From an uncultured Alphaproteobacteria bacterium (GTDB lineage Bacteria > Pseudomonadota > Alphaproteobacteria > Rhodobacterales > Rhodobacteraceae): a stretch of DNA of 45,460 nt. The notes beneath the pieces are model-generated. The model searched no databases. It was not told the origin of the DNA and saw only the letters and a program-made list of their open reading frames with translations. The position numbers and the translations under genes were made by a program. The first letter of the stretch is position 1, and each line of letters begins with the position of its first letter. The stretch is taken from positions 1 through 45,460 of the forward strand of contig CACLZW010000011.1 in assembly GCA_902611475.1 (NCBI GenBank). The letters are read 5' to 3'. This document shows positions 9,171 through 17,684 of the stretch, in pieces.

Positions 9171-10634
9171 ATGAAGCCCCACAAAATATTGATTAAAAGA
9201 AAAAAGAGTTTTGGTCTTAATTATCAAAAAAATAAATTTGTTTTATTTATCGGTGAAAACAGAAAATTAGATAATGGGGTGCCTCTTCATAGCAATATTA
9301 AAGATATGATTAAGAAATTTACCAATAAAAAGGTCTTTAAAGATTTACCCACTAATAAATCCATTTATCTTGACAATCCGCTTACATTAGACCCAGATTT
9401 TATATTGATTATAAAGGTCAAAGACTGTGTAGATGAGAAAGATCTTTATGAGTTTGGAAAGATAATCAGCAAATTCAAAGAGCGTGATACTCTTTCGATT
9501 ATATGGACTATTTGCAAGGCGTTGGACTCAACTGCCAAAACAATCCAGCTAAGATCATACGTTTTCAACAAATTAAAGTCCGAAAATAATAGCACAAAAA
9601 TGAGTGCTGAAACCATTTTCTTTGTTGACGAAAAATATAAGCCCTCAAAAATAAATTTATCAAGAAATGATGCGTTAGCTGAAGGGGTCTTCCTATGCCG
9701 AGACCTGATAAATCTGCCAGCAAACATCTTGAACATTAAGAAATTTGAAAATGAACTTAAAAGTTTAAAAAAAATTGGTGTTAAAGTAACAGTTCTTAAT
9801 GAAAAAAAGATTAAAACAATAGGGATGAATTTACTTTTTGGCGTTGGGAAGGGTTCAGAGAGTCCATCCAAGGTAGTGCAGTTAGAGTGGAAAGGTGGGA
9901 AACGTAATACAAAACCAACCGCACTTATCGGTAAAGGAGTTGTCTTTGACTCAGGAGGATTATCCTTAAAGTCCTCTTCTGGAATGGTCGATATGGCCAT
10001 GGATATGGCTGGCGCTGCGGTTGTTGGAGGAGTATTTAAGTCCGTTGCTTTATCCAAGTTGAAAGTTAATATAGTGGGTCTAATTGGACTAGTTGAAAAT
10101 ATGCCTGGACCTAGATCCATGAGGCCTGGCGATGTTTTGAAGTCACTGAAGGGTGATATGGTGCAAGTTAATAACACCGATGCAGAGGGGCGTTTATTGT
10201 TAGGTGACTTGCTTTGGTATTCACAAGTACAATTTAAACCGAAAAGAATATTCGATCTAGCTACACTTACCGGAGCAATTATAATTGCACTTGGAAAAGA
10301 ATACGCAGGAGTATTTTCAAATAATGACAAATTCTGTAATCAGTTTTTAACCATTTGCGAAAAATCGAATGAGAAAGCTTGGAGATTACCTCTTGACCAA
10401 AAGTTTGGAGATAAACTGTACTCCAGCGTGACTGACTTGACTAATGTTGGAGGTTCACAAGGTTCGTCAATAATTGCTGCAATGTTTTTGAATAATTTTG
10501 TTAAAAAAGAGACTCCTTGGATTCATTTAGATATCGCGGGGGTTGCCAAAAACACGGAAACCACTTTTAGCAGACATGGAGCTACAGCATGGGGCGTAGT
10601 TTCTCTTTTTGAGTATTTACGGGAATTTTCATAG
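9171..10634 (+). CDS. pepA: Leucyl (cytosol) aminopeptidase, M17 family
   Basis: Two-metal aminopeptidase that removes N-terminal residues from peptides in the cytosol. The signature NTDAEGRLLLGD is intact, along with the metal-binding GKGVVFDSGGLSLKSS and DMAMDMAGAAVV (Lys and Asp ligands). 487 residues, N-terminal macro-like domain then catalytic domain. Divergent from lptG, an arrangement common in alphaproteobacteria, and immediately followed by holC: the holC start codon begins on the base after the pepA stop. Confidence 0.97.
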   Translation: MKPHKILIKRKKSFGLNYQKNKFVLFIGENRKLDNGVPLHSNIKDMIKKFTNKKVFKDLPTNKSIYLDNPLTLDPDFILIIKVKDCVDEKDLYEFGKIISKFKERDTLSIIWTICKALDSTAKTIQLRSYVFNKLKSENNSTKMSAETIFFVDEKYKPSKINLSRNDALAEGVFLCRDLINLPANILNIKKFENELKSLKKIGVKVTVLNEKKIKTIGMNLLFGVGKGSESPSKVVQLEWKGGKRNTKPTALIGKGVVFDSGGLSLKSSSGMVDMAMDMAGAAVVGGVFKSVALSKLKVNIVGLIGLVENMPGPRSMRPGDVLKSLKGDMVQVNNTDAEGRLLLGDLLWYSQVQFKPKRIFDLATLTGAIIIALGKEYAGVFSNNDKFCNQFLTICEKSNEKAWRLPLDQKFGDKLYSSVTDLTNVGGSQGSSIIAAMFLNNFVKKETPWIHLDIAGVAKNTETTFSRHGATAWGVVSLFEYLREFS

Positions 10635-11108
10635 GTGAATGTGAATAAATTAGAGAAGGTTTATTTCTATAATTCTTCGCATAGAAATGTTGTTGCCGAT
10701 ATTTCCTGGTTAATAGAAAAGCTTTACAAAGAAAAGAACCGCATTTTAGTATGTTGTAAAGATCTAGAAACCGTTCAAGTCATTGATGACTTTCTTTGGG
10801 CATATAAAGAGGATGGGTTTATTCCTCATTCAATAGCGACAAAAGAAAAATCTTCGATTTACCCCATATTAGTTACCACTGAGATACACGAAGATTATGA
10901 GCATAATGTCTTATTGGCAATAAGCGGGGCTTTAATCAAGGAAAAAAACTGGCGAAGGTTTTCCAAAGCCTATTATTTTTTTGATAATCAAGAAAATAAA
11001 GAAAGAGAAAATGCAAGAGAAATGTGGAAAAGTTTCGTAGCGCTTAATATTGTTTGCAAATATTGGGTTAATAAAGCAAATAAGTGGGTGTTAGCACGTT
11101 CAAGTTAG
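10635..11108 (+). CDS. holC: DNA polymerase III subunit chi
   Basis: Accessory clamp-loader subunit that links the polymerase III holoenzyme to SSB. 157 residues. Family features seen are VYFYNSSHRNVVADISWLIEKLY near the N-terminus, ILVCCKDLETVQVIDDFLW and a FIPHS block followed by PILVTTE. It starts at GTG 10635, directly abutting the pepA stop; a second in-frame GTG two codons later is equally possible. The pepA-holC pair is a standard alphaproteobacterial arrangement, which supports the call for a poorly conserved protein. Confidence 0.88.
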   Translation: MNVNKLEKVYFYNSSHRNVVADISWLIEKLYKEKNRILVCCKDLETVQVIDDFLWAYKEDGFIPHSIATKEKSSIYPILVTTEIHEDYEHNVLLAISGALIKEKNWRRFSKAYYFFDNQENKERENAREMWKSFVALNIVCKYWVNKANKWVLARSS

Positions 11109-11168
11109 AAATTAGTTTACTTTGAAACTCTTATGTCTTAAATCTTCTTAGAAAAAGGAGATATGCAA

Positions 11169-11594
11169 ATGTCTGTAGAAAAAACTCTTTCGATTATTAA
11201 GCCAGATGCCGTTAAAAGAGACCTAACCGGTAAAATTATTGCGATGTTTGAGGAAAAAGGGTTGAGGGTTGTAGCACAAAAAAAAATTTTGTTATCAAAA
11301 GAACAAGCTGGCTCTTTTTACGCCGTCCACAGAGAAAGGCCTTTTTTTGATGAACTATGTGAGTTCATGTCCTCAGGCCCAATAGTTGTCCAGGTTCTTC
11401 AAGGTAGTAATGCTATAGAACTAAATAGACAAATTATGGGAGCAACTAATCCAGAACAAGCCGAGACCGGTACTATACGTAGGGAGTTTGCGTTATCTAT
11501 GACCGAAAATTCAGCTCATGGTTCTGACTCTGCTGAGACTGCAAGGGACGAAATAAATTTTTTCTTCTCTGGACTAGAAGTTCTTCAATTCTGA
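11169..11594 (+). CDS. ndk: Nucleoside diphosphate kinase
   Basis: Transfers gamma-phosphate between nucleoside tri- and diphosphates through a phospho-histidine. Full length. [12 protein letters not shown] at the N-terminus and the active-site histidine in NSAHGSDS are intact. The ribosome-binding site AAGGAG ends at 11160, so I chose ATG 11169 (8-base spacing) over the in-frame ATG at 11163, which lies only two bases from it. It converges on purN with a 10-base overlap of the two coding ends, leaving no room for a conventional terminator between them. Confidence 0.97.
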   Translation: MSVEKTLSIIKPDAVKRDLTGKIIAMFEEKGLRVVAQKKILLSKEQAGSFYAVHRERPFFDELCEFMSSGPIVVQVLQGSNAIELNRQIMGATNPEQAETGTIRREFALSMTENSAHGSDSAETARDEINFFFSGLEVLQF

Positions 11595-12220
11595 GGGTCT
11601 TCAGCCTTTATTATTGTTAATATTTTCTTACCACTTTTCTTGAGAAATTCCCTTAAAACTCTCTTGTACAAAACGTGCTCATGGGGTAACAATGTCTCTT
11701 CGATCTGTTTCGCAGTAATGTTTTTAGTTATGTCTATTACAGTCTGACCAAGAATAGGACCTTCATCAACTTTATTTGTAATTTGATGTACAGTAGCGCC
11801 ATGGATTAAACAGCCTGCTTTCAGCGCTCTCTGATGGGTGTTTAAACCCTTAAAAGAGGGTAGAAGAGAAGGATGGATGTTCAGAATAGGCTTAGAAAAA
11901 GATTTTATAAATTTTTCTGATAATATTTTCATAAAGCCTGCGAGACAGATTATGTCGATATTTTTTTCTTTTAGTACTTGCAAGGTTGTTTCTTCAAAAA
12001 TCAGATTGTCTTCTTTTTTTTCTATATCGAAAGAAAAAGTTTCTATCGAGTTTTTTTCTGCAAAAACAAGTCCATCTGCTTTTGTATTATTTGCAACAAC
12101 CAGTTTCGGCTGACCAGGATGATCCTTTGCACTTTTCATGTCGTTTATAAGAGCCATCATATTTGACCCTCTTCCTGAAATAAAAATAGCAACATTTTTT
12201 TTCCTGTAGAATCTAGTCAA
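11585..12220 (-). CDS. purN: Phosphoribosylglycinamide formyltransferase (GAR transformylase)
   Basis: Third step of purine synthesis: transfers the formyl group from 10-formyl-THF to GAR. Motifs: [11 protein letters not shown] at the N-terminus (phosphate loop), [10 protein letters not shown], the catalytic Asn and His in [13 protein letters not shown], and the catalytic Asp in [10 protein letters not shown]. 211 residues. Transcribed after purM with an 8-base overlap, the usual purM-purN pair. Its 3' end overlaps the ndk 3' end by 10 bases. Confidence 0.97.
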   Translation of the reverse strand: MTRFYRKKNVAIFISGRGSNMMALINDMKSAKDHPGQPKLVVANNTKADGLVFAEKNSIETFSFDIEKKEDNLIFEETTLQVLKEKNIDIICLAGFMKILSEKFIKSFSKPILNIHPSLLPSFKGLNTHQRALKAGCLIHGATVHQITNKVDEGPILGQTVIDITKNITAKQIEETLLPHEHVLYKRVLREFLKKSGKKILTIIKAEDPQN

Positions 12221-13244
12221 TATTTAAACTGCCCTCAAACTCTATTTGATTTCCATAAATTATTTTCCCAATTTTAATAACTTCCTCATTGATTTTTTTA
12301 CTTCGAGCTTCAAAGTCCCTTCTTCTATTTGCAGGAATAATAGCTATAAATCCTATTCCGCAATTAAAAGTTTGCAATGCTTGTTCGTTTGAAAGTCGAG
12401 CGCTTTTTATTGCCCACTTTAAAGAGCTAGGGACCTCCCATGAATTTAATCGGATTTTTGCTGTAACGCCATTCCTAAAAATTCTAGGTAAATTATCTAT
12501 TATGCCCCCACCTGTTATATGAGCGAACCCAGAGCTACCATCTAAAATAAAAGGGTCTTGAGCAAAATCTGAGTATAATCTGGTGGGGGTTAGCAAAGAT
12601 TTTTTTAGATCAGCTATGTCGTGTTTAGCCTCTTGTTCTAAAAGTTTTCTTATTAACGTAAATCCATTTGCATGTGGGCCGGACGATGGCAAGCCATAAA
12701 TTAAATCCCCTGGTCTGATTTCTTTTGGTAACTTTCTTGACCGGTCCACAATACCTACCGCAAATCCTGCTAAATCAAAGTCGTTTTCTGAATAAATGCC
12801 AGGCATTTCGGCCGTTTCTCCACCAATAAGAGATACTTTTGCTTTTTTACAAGCTATTGCAATACTTTCAATTAACTTTGAGTGCTCTCTTATTTTCAAT
12901 TTAGACATAGATAAATAATCAAGAAAAAACAGTGGCTTAGCCCCGTTACATATAAGGTCATTTATATTCATTGCGACAAGATCTTGTCCAATGCTTGAAT
13001 AATTTTTCATATCAATTGCTAGTTTAATCTTTGTTCCAACTCCATCACAAGCAGACACCAATATTGGTTTGGTCAGCTGTTCGTTTTCGAGCGAGTAGAG
13101 AGCAGCAAAATCTCCTATACCGTTGATAACATTTTTATCAAATGTTGAGTTTACGATTGATGGTAATTTTTTTATAAATTCATTTCCAGTATCAATATCG
13201 ACTCCTGAGTCTTTATAAGTTATTGATTTTTCTTTTTTAGCCAT
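12213..13244 (-). CDS. purM: Phosphoribosylformylglycinamidine cyclo-ligase (AIR synthetase)
   Basis: ATP-dependent ring closure of FGAM to AIR in purine synthesis. Motifs: ITYKDSGVDIDTGNEF at the N-terminus, SACDGVGTKIKLA, GGETAEMPGIY, PSSGPHANGFTLIRK and GFAHITGGGIIDNLP. I chose ATG 13244 (MAKKEKSITYKDSG), which matches family N-termini; an in-frame TTG at 13265 would add seven residues. First gene of a purM-purN operon. Confidence 0.96.
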   Translation of the reverse strand: MAKKEKSITYKDSGVDIDTGNEFIKKLPSIVNSTFDKNVINGIGDFAALYSLENEQLTKPILVSACDGVGTKIKLAIDMKNYSSIGQDLVAMNINDLICNGAKPLFFLDYLSMSKLKIREHSKLIESIAIACKKAKVSLIGGETAEMPGIYSENDFDLAGFAVGIVDRSRKLPKEIRPGDLIYGLPSSGPHANGFTLIRKLLEQEAKHDIADLKKSLLTPTRLYSDFAQDPFILDGSSGFAHITGGGIIDNLPRIFRNGVTAKIRLNSWEVPSSLKWAIKSARLSNEQALQTFNCGIGFIAIIPANRRRDFEARSKKINEEVIKIGKIIYGNQIEFEGSLNID

Positions 13245-13303
13245 AAATACTCTGTCCACTAGCAATTCTATTTATTGCTATAAATTATTAGACACTCTAT
13301 ATC

Positions 13304-13330
13304 TTGACAAGCTAAACAATCAAATTTAAT
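13304..13330 (+). promoter_or_regulatory. Likely promoter of the CAT tRNA gene
   Basis: TTGACA at 13304-13309 and TTTAAT at 13325-13330 match the -35 and -10 consensus (6/6 and 5/6) with a 15-base spacer, shorter than the usual 17. The tRNA begins 24 bases further on. Inferred from sequence match and position only. Confidence 0.45.
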
Positions 13331-13354
13331 GAAGAAGTGTAAACAAAACCTCGT

Positions 13355-13431
13355 GGGGGGTTAGCTCAGTTGGTTAGAGCAGAGCGCTCATAACGCTTTG
13401 GTCACAGGTTCGAGTCCTGTACCCCCTACCA
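13355..13431 (+). tRNA. tRNA with CAT anticodon, probably elongator tRNA-Met
   Basis: 77-nt cloverleaf. Acceptor GGGGGGT pairs with ACCCCCT (one G-T wobble at the end), D stem GCTC/GAGC, anticodon stem GAGCG/CGCTT with loop CTCATAA (anticodon CAT at 13389-13391), T stem ACAGG/CCTGT with loop TTCGAGT, discriminator A and an encoded CCA. It is not the initiator: there is no three-GC run in the anticodon stem and pair 1-72 is not C-A. Elongator Met is most likely; tRNA-Ile2 with a lysidine-modified CAT cannot be excluded by eye. Confidence 0.95.
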
Positions 13432-13439
13432 CGAAACAA

Positions 13440-14033
13440 CTAATTAAATATCAGGCTTGGTCTGATTCGATCCCGTACTTCTCTCCTAACTTCAATCCAT
13501 CTAAAATGAATTGAGTTTCTCATTATTTCCTCGTCTTCTTTTTTAAACTCTTCTGCCATTGGCGCCCATCTGAAAAAGGTATCGGAACTTATTTTAAACA
13601 ATTTGTGATTTATCGCATCGCCCTCTAAGGTTTTAAGGTGCTCTTCACATTGTTTTTTCATTTTATCGAACTCTTTGAATATATTTTCATCATACTTAGC
13701 AAAAGAAAAAACTTCATCAATCAAATTTGACAGAATAGTTTGTATATGTTTCCTTTTTATGTCGTTCAAACAATGCTCATTTATTACGTAAAAAACCAAA
13801 TCAGCAACGCAGGAGGTATATAGATGGCTTCTCGCAATTTCAATCGACTCTAAGTACTCTGTATTTTCGAATAATTTTGGGAACTGTGTTCCCGCTCTAG
13901 CCTTTATATAAGTCAACAAAGTGACTTGAGATACAAAAGATGAATTGCGATGTATGAATTCTACCAATTCACTTCGCTTTGTTAATGGTTTCTTAGGCCT
14001 AAGGCCGAGATATTCTAAAATTTTTGCAATCAT
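13440..14033 (-). CDS. Conserved hypothetical protein
   Basis: I do not recognise a named family with certainty. The 197-residue product is soluble, mostly helical and charged, with no signal peptide or membrane helix. A central segment (LLTYIKARAGTQFPKLF then an SHLYTSCVADLVFYVINEHC helix) looks conserved in the manner of alphaproteobacterial proteins found next to this type of symporter, but that is a weak recollection. The C-terminus RWIEVRREVRDRIRPSLIFN is basic. It starts at ATG 14033 and ends 8 bases from the tRNA on the other strand. It is divergent from the DUF4212-symporter pair across 244 bases, so co-regulation is possible. Confidence 0.75.
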   Translation of the reverse strand: MIAKILEYLGLRPKKPLTKRSELVEFIHRNSSFVSQVTLLTYIKARAGTQFPKLFENTEYLESIEIARSHLYTSCVADLVFYVINEHCLNDIKRKHIQTILSNLIDEVFSFAKYDENIFKEFDKMKKQCEEHLKTLEGDAINHKLFKISSDTFFRWAPMAEEFKKEDEEIMRNSIHFRWIEVRREVRDRIRPSLIFN

Positions 14034-14277
14034 TATCTGTTATAAAAGCCTATTCTGAAAATATTTAAAAGAAAATCAAATCATTATATAAACAAATTTT
14101 TGTCATTTAGTTTGACATTTTGTCTTAATTAACTTAATGGGTTACGTTAGGGCAGTATTTAATTTGTTGGCAAAAAAGGATACATATGTTGTGCGTGCAA
14201 CTTTTAAGTGTCAACATTTGGTATGATTTAATCGCAAATGCTGCTTGGTTTGAAATGTTTATTTATTAGGAGGGGAT

Positions 14278-14517
14278 ATGTCCAAACAAATTGAACATTG
14301 GGGAAAAACCAAAAGTCTGTTGTGGATTACTCTAATTATCTGGGCTTTCTTTGCTTTTATTATTCACCTTTTTGGAACTTCCTTAAATGGTAGCTTTCCT
14401 GGTGCGTATTATATGGCAGGTCAGGGTGCTCAGCTAGCTTTTGTAATTCTTACATTTTGGTTTGCCTCCAGACAAAACAAAATCGATGAAGAATTTGGCT
14501 TCAGCGAAGATGATTAA
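14278..14517 (+). CDS. DUF4212 protein, small subunit of a sodium/solute symporter
   Basis: 79-residue membrane protein with two hydrophobic helices (SLLWITLIIWAFFAFIIHLF and AQLAFVILTFWFASRQN), the conserved GTSLNGSFPGAYYMAGQGAQ loop and an acidic C-terminus. This is the small partner that always precedes the VC_2705-type symporter. A strong ribosome-binding site (AGGAGGGG) lies just before ATG 14278. The next gene starts 11 bases after its stop with its own GGAGG. Its role is presumed to be a required or stabilising subunit of the transporter. Confidence 0.92.
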   Translation: MSKQIEHWGKTKSLLWITLIIWAFFAFIIHLFGTSLNGSFPGAYYMAGQGAQLAFVILTFWFASRQNKIDEEFGFSEDD

Positions 14518-14528
14518 TGGAGGTATAA

Positions 14529-16364
14529 ATGTTAAGATTAGGTGATAACTTTATAACAAGCCTTAATAAGGTCTACGGCATCTATACGCTAGGCTTTTTG
14601 GGTTTTGTTATTTTAATGGCCATTCTAGAAGTGGCTGGTGTTTCAAATACCATAATTGGTTGGTTATTTGTTGCTTTTACTGTACTTATTTACGCTTTGA
14701 TTGGAGTATTATCTAGAACAATGCAATCAAGCCAATATTATGTTGCTGGAAGGGAAGTTCCGGCCGTTTATAATGGTATGGCAACAGCAGCGGATTGGAT
14801 GTCAGGAGCTTCTTTCATAGCTATGGCTGGTGGAATATACCTTAAAGGGTATCCTTACATGGGTTTCTTGGTTGGTTGGACCGGTGGTTACGTTCTTGTG
14901 GCCTCATTAATAGCACCATATTTAAGAAAGTTCGGCTGTTATACCGTTCCTGATTTCATTGGTACAAGATATGGTGGTAATCTTCCGAGAGTTTGTGCTG
15001 TTATAATCCTTGTTGTAGCTTCTTTTACATACGTTACGGCGCAAATTAACGGTACAGGAACAGTCGCTGCTCGTGCACTCCAAATACCATTTGAAGTAGG
15101 TGTTTGGATTGGTCTTGCAGGGATTTTATTTTGTTCCATGCTTGGTGGCATGAGAGCCGTTACCTGGACACAAGTCGCGCAATATATTGTTTTAATCATT
15201 GCTTACCTTATTCCAGTTTTCTGGATGTCCAACAAGCTAGGTTATGGTTTAATTCCTCATCTTGCCCAATTTGACGCTGTTTCCCGAGTTCAGGAGCTAG
15301 AAGGTTTGCTAGGAGTAAAAGAATTGCTTCCAACAGCTGAAGCGCAAGCAGAGGCAGGCAAGTTAGCTGCGTTAAAAGTGGGAATTAATGATGCTAGTGC
15401 GACAGCTATGGCAAATTGGAAGTTTTTCACTTTGGTTCTATGTATGATGGCAGGTACTGCTTCACTACCTCACGTGCTTATGCGCTACTTCACTACTGCT
15501 TCTGTGAAGGCTGCTAGACAATCTGTGGGTTGGTCATTGCTGTTCATTTGCCTTCTATATCTTACGGCTCCAGCATTGGCTACATTCACAAAGCTATCTT
15601 TGTTAGATCCAACGGTTGCTACAAGTATCATAGGTAAGTCTATATCAGAGGTTTCTAATCTCGAATGGATCCAGCAATGGAGTAACGTAGGCTTCTTGAA
15701 GTTAGTTGACGGGAACGGCGACGGTATTTTGCAGATCAATGAATTTTTCATGAGAGGCGATATAGTTGTTCTTGCAACGCCTGAAATGGCGGGTTTACCC
15801 TATGTTATTTCCGGTTTAGTAGCTGCAGGTGGCCTCGCAGCTGCGATGTCAACTGCTGATGGACTGTTGCTTGCTATAGCAAATGCGTTATCTCATGACT
15901 TATACTACAAAGTTATTGATCCAAAAGCCGACACCTCAAGAAGACTTGTGGTTGCCCGTGTATTGTTACTATTTATCGGAGCTGCTGGAGCTTTTGTTGC
16001 CTCACTTAAACTCACTTCCATCTTAGGTGCTGTTGCATGGGCTTTTTGTTTCGCTAATTCTGGTCTTTTCTTCCCTCTTGTTTTAGGAGTATGGTGGAAG
16101 AGAGCAAATAAGGCAGGAGCTGTTGCCGGTATGATCGGTGGCTTCGGTGTTGGGTTCTGGTATCTATACATGGTTCAGTTCGGTGGTATGACGCCATGGT
16201 ACGGGATCGATGGATTGCGGTTTGGTATGATTGGTATGCCAGTTAGTCTAATACTTATGATCGTTGTCTCGTTAATGACTGAAGAACCAGATCAAGAAAC
16301 GCAAGATATGGTTGATGCAATAAGAGTACCTAAAGGAAAAGCGGTACTGGCAGCTGACCATTAA
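14529..16364 (+). CDS. Sodium:solute symporter, VC_2705/ActP-like subfamily
   Basis: Inner-membrane SSS-family transporter, 611 residues, about 13 hydrophobic segments. SSS signature features: SSQYYVAGREVPAVYNGMATAADWMSG near the N-terminus (written here in family register), GCYTVPDFIG, and GLAAAMSTADGLLLAIANALSHDL. The closest named relatives move acetate or other short carboxylates, but the substrate is not fixed by sequence. Residues 394-405 form a canonical EF-hand-type loop (D-G-N-G-D-G-I-L-Q-I-N-E) in an extramembrane loop before the VLATPEMAGLPYVISGL helix. Start at ATG 14529 with GGAGG five bases upstream. Coupled to the DUF4212 small subunit; a strong hairpin follows its stop. Confidence 0.93.
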   Translation: MLRLGDNFITSLNKVYGIYTLGFLGFVILMAILEVAGVSNTIIGWLFVAFTVLIYALIGVLSRTMQSSQYYVAGREVPAVYNGMATAADWMSGASFIAMAGGIYLKGYPYMGFLVGWTGGYVLVASLIAPYLRKFGCYTVPDFIGTRYGGNLPRVCAVIILVVASFTYVTAQINGTGTVAARALQIPFEVGVWIGLAGILFCSMLGGMRAVTWTQVAQYIVLIIAYLIPVFWMSNKLGYGLIPHLAQFDAVSRVQELEGLLGVKELLPTAEAQAEAGKLAALKVGINDASATAMANWKFFTLVLCMMAGTASLPHVLMRYFTTASVKAARQSVGWSLLFICLLYLTAPALATFTKLSLLDPTVATSIIGKSISEVSNLEWIQQWSNVGFLKLVDGNGDGILQINEFFMRGDIVVLATPEMAGLPYVISGLVAAGGLAAAMSTADGLLLAIANALSHDLYYKVIDPKADTSRRLVVARVLLLFIGAAGAFVASLKLTSILGAVAWAFCFANSGLFFPLVLGVWWKRANKAGAVAGMIGGFGVGFWYLYMVQFGGMTPWYGIDGLRFGMIGMPVSLILMIVVSLMTEEPDQETQDMVDAIRVPKGKAVLAADH

Positions 16365-16377
16365 ATTTAGAGACTTT

Positions 16378-16405
16378 TGGTGGCGCGTGTCTCTATGCGC
16401 CACCA
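16378..16405 (+). terminator. Strong hairpin after the symporter gene
   Basis: TGGTGGCGC at 16378-16386 pairs perfectly with GCGCCACCA at 16397-16405 around a 10-base loop. This is unusually GC-rich for the region. It sits 13 bases after the symporter stop and 12 bases before the next start. There is no clear U-run after it, so it may be a partial terminator or an mRNA 3'-end stabiliser rather than a classical intrinsic terminator. Confidence 0.6.
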
Positions 16406-16417
16406 CTATTAAATAAG

Positions 16418-16783
16418 ATGATTTCAGCATTCCCCATTTGGATCCTTGCCGTAGATTATTTGCTTGGAATAATCATGTGGACATTAATTGGCAGGTTTGG
16501 AATGTCCCTATTTCTGAATGAGGACTCATCTTTCTTTTTTATGAAATTCTTTGTGAAGATTACTGACCCCTTAATGAGATGGTTTAGGCCTATCACACCA
16601 GCTTTTTTAGTTCATCGGTTGCGTCCACTTTATGTGGCATGGTTCATTTATATGATCCGCTTTTATGTTATACCTTTGAGTTTGGGATATGGGGTAATGG
16701 GCGTACTATCATTGCCACTTGAGTCCGAAATATCCCTTGCAATATATGATTTATTTGACCTTTTAACTACTAAGGTAGATTAA
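16418..16783 (+). CDS. YggT-like small membrane protein
   Basis: 121 residues with an N-terminal helix (WILAVDYLLGIIMWTLIGRF), a central amphipathic stretch carrying ITDPLMRWFRPITPAF, and a second helix (YVAWFIYMIRFYVIPLSLGYG). The RWFRPITP element resembles the YggT/Ycf19 family motif, so I place it in or near that family; function is not established. It follows the symporter by 53 bases with the hairpin between, and may be read through from the symporter promoter at reduced level. Confidence 0.7.
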   Translation: MISAFPIWILAVDYLLGIIMWTLIGRFGMSLFLNEDSSFFFMKFFVKITDPLMRWFRPITPAFLVHRLRPLYVAWFIYMIRFYVIPLSLGYGVMGVLSLPLESEISLAIYDLFDLLTTKVD

Positions 16784-16867
16784 ACAAATTTAATGCTGGT
16801 ATTAAGTATTTTACTTTCACAGCCTCTTTTAATACGATCATTAGATTACATATTGGAGTGGTGAAGA

Positions 16868-17665
16868 ATGAAAATAGGTCAACTTTTTAATGTTTCTGGC
16901 AAAGTAGCGGTTGTAACTGGTGGTTCAAGAGGGATAGGAGAAATGATTTCGGCAGGCTTTCTTGCCAATGGTGTGAAAGTATATATAACTGCACGTAAAG
17001 AAGAGCCGCTTGTTAAAAAGGCTGAGGAATTATCAAATAAATATAACGGCGTCTGCATTCCTATTGCTTGTGATCTAAGTAGCACGATAGGAATAGATTA
17101 TTTTGTGAAAATGATACATGAAAAAGAAAAAGCTATTGATTTTTTGATTAATAATGCTGGTGCCGCTTGGGGTGAACCCTATGATAAATTCTCTGAGGTG
17201 GGGTGGGACAAAGTTATGGATTTGAATGTAAAGTCTCTTTTCTTTTTGACGCAAAAACTTACTGAAATGCTAAAAGTTAGAGCTTCCAGTGATGACCCAT
17301 CACGTATTATAAATATTGGGTCAATTGATGGACTTAATGTTCCAGCCTTCGAAACTTATTCCTATAGTACGTCAAAAGCGGCAGTTCATCATCTAACCCG
17401 AGTAATGGCAGCAAAGCTAGTAAAAGAAAATATATTGGTTAATGCGATAGCTCCTGGTCCATATCCCAGCCAAATGCTAGGTTCTGCAGTTGATCATGAT
17501 TATAGTGAAACCGCTAGAAAGAATCCTCGAAAAAGAGTGGGCTTACCAGAAGATATCGCTGGGTTAGTTATATTTCTTTGCTCTCAGGCTGGGTCATATA
17601 TTGTAGGTGAAACCATAGCTTCCGATGGTGGGATAGTTAAAACTGCAGGTCATAATTTAGGTTAA
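16868..17665 (+). CDS. SDR-family oxidoreductase, RhlG/FabG-like
   Basis: NAD(P)-dependent classical short-chain dehydrogenase, 265 residues. The cofactor motif is VTGGSRGIGE (residues about 17-26), the structural NNAGAAWG follows, and the catalytic Ser (IINIGSIDGL), Tyr and Lys (YSYSTSKAAVHHL) are all in place. The N-terminus (LFNVSGKVAVVTGG) and the IDGLNVP segment resemble RhlG-type beta-ketoacyl reductases, but the substrate cannot be named. Start ATG 16868 with GGAG nine bases upstream. It converges on the histidine kinase gene with a 19-base gap. Confidence 0.9.
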   Translation: MKIGQLFNVSGKVAVVTGGSRGIGEMISAGFLANGVKVYITARKEEPLVKKAEELSNKYNGVCIPIACDLSSTIGIDYFVKMIHEKEKAIDFLINNAGAAWGEPYDKFSEVGWDKVMDLNVKSLFFLTQKLTEMLKVRASSDDPSRIINIGSIDGLNVPAFETYSYSTSKAAVHHLTRVMAAKLVKENILVNAIAPGPYPSQMLGSAVDHDYSETARKNPRKRVGLPEDIAGLVIFLCSQAGSYIVGETIASDGGIVKTAGHNLG

Positions 17666-17684
17666 GGTACGCATTGTGAATAAA

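Noticed and set aside
9446-10330. A 294-codon open frame on the minus strand
   Set aside because: It lies antisense to pepA, whose metal and signature motifs are intact; the long frame is a codon-composition shadow.
14125-14137. CtrA-type site (TTAA-N7-TTAA) upstream of the symporter
   Set aside because: TTAATTAACTTAA is present but no pair of TTAA has the required 7-base gap; in AT-rich DNA this occurs by chance.
14112-14138. Sigma-70 promoter for the DUF4212-symporter operon
   Set aside because: TTGACA at 14112 is perfect, but the best -10 (CTTAAT at 14133) matches only four of six with a short 15-base spacer, and the start codon is 140 bases away; not strong enough to list.
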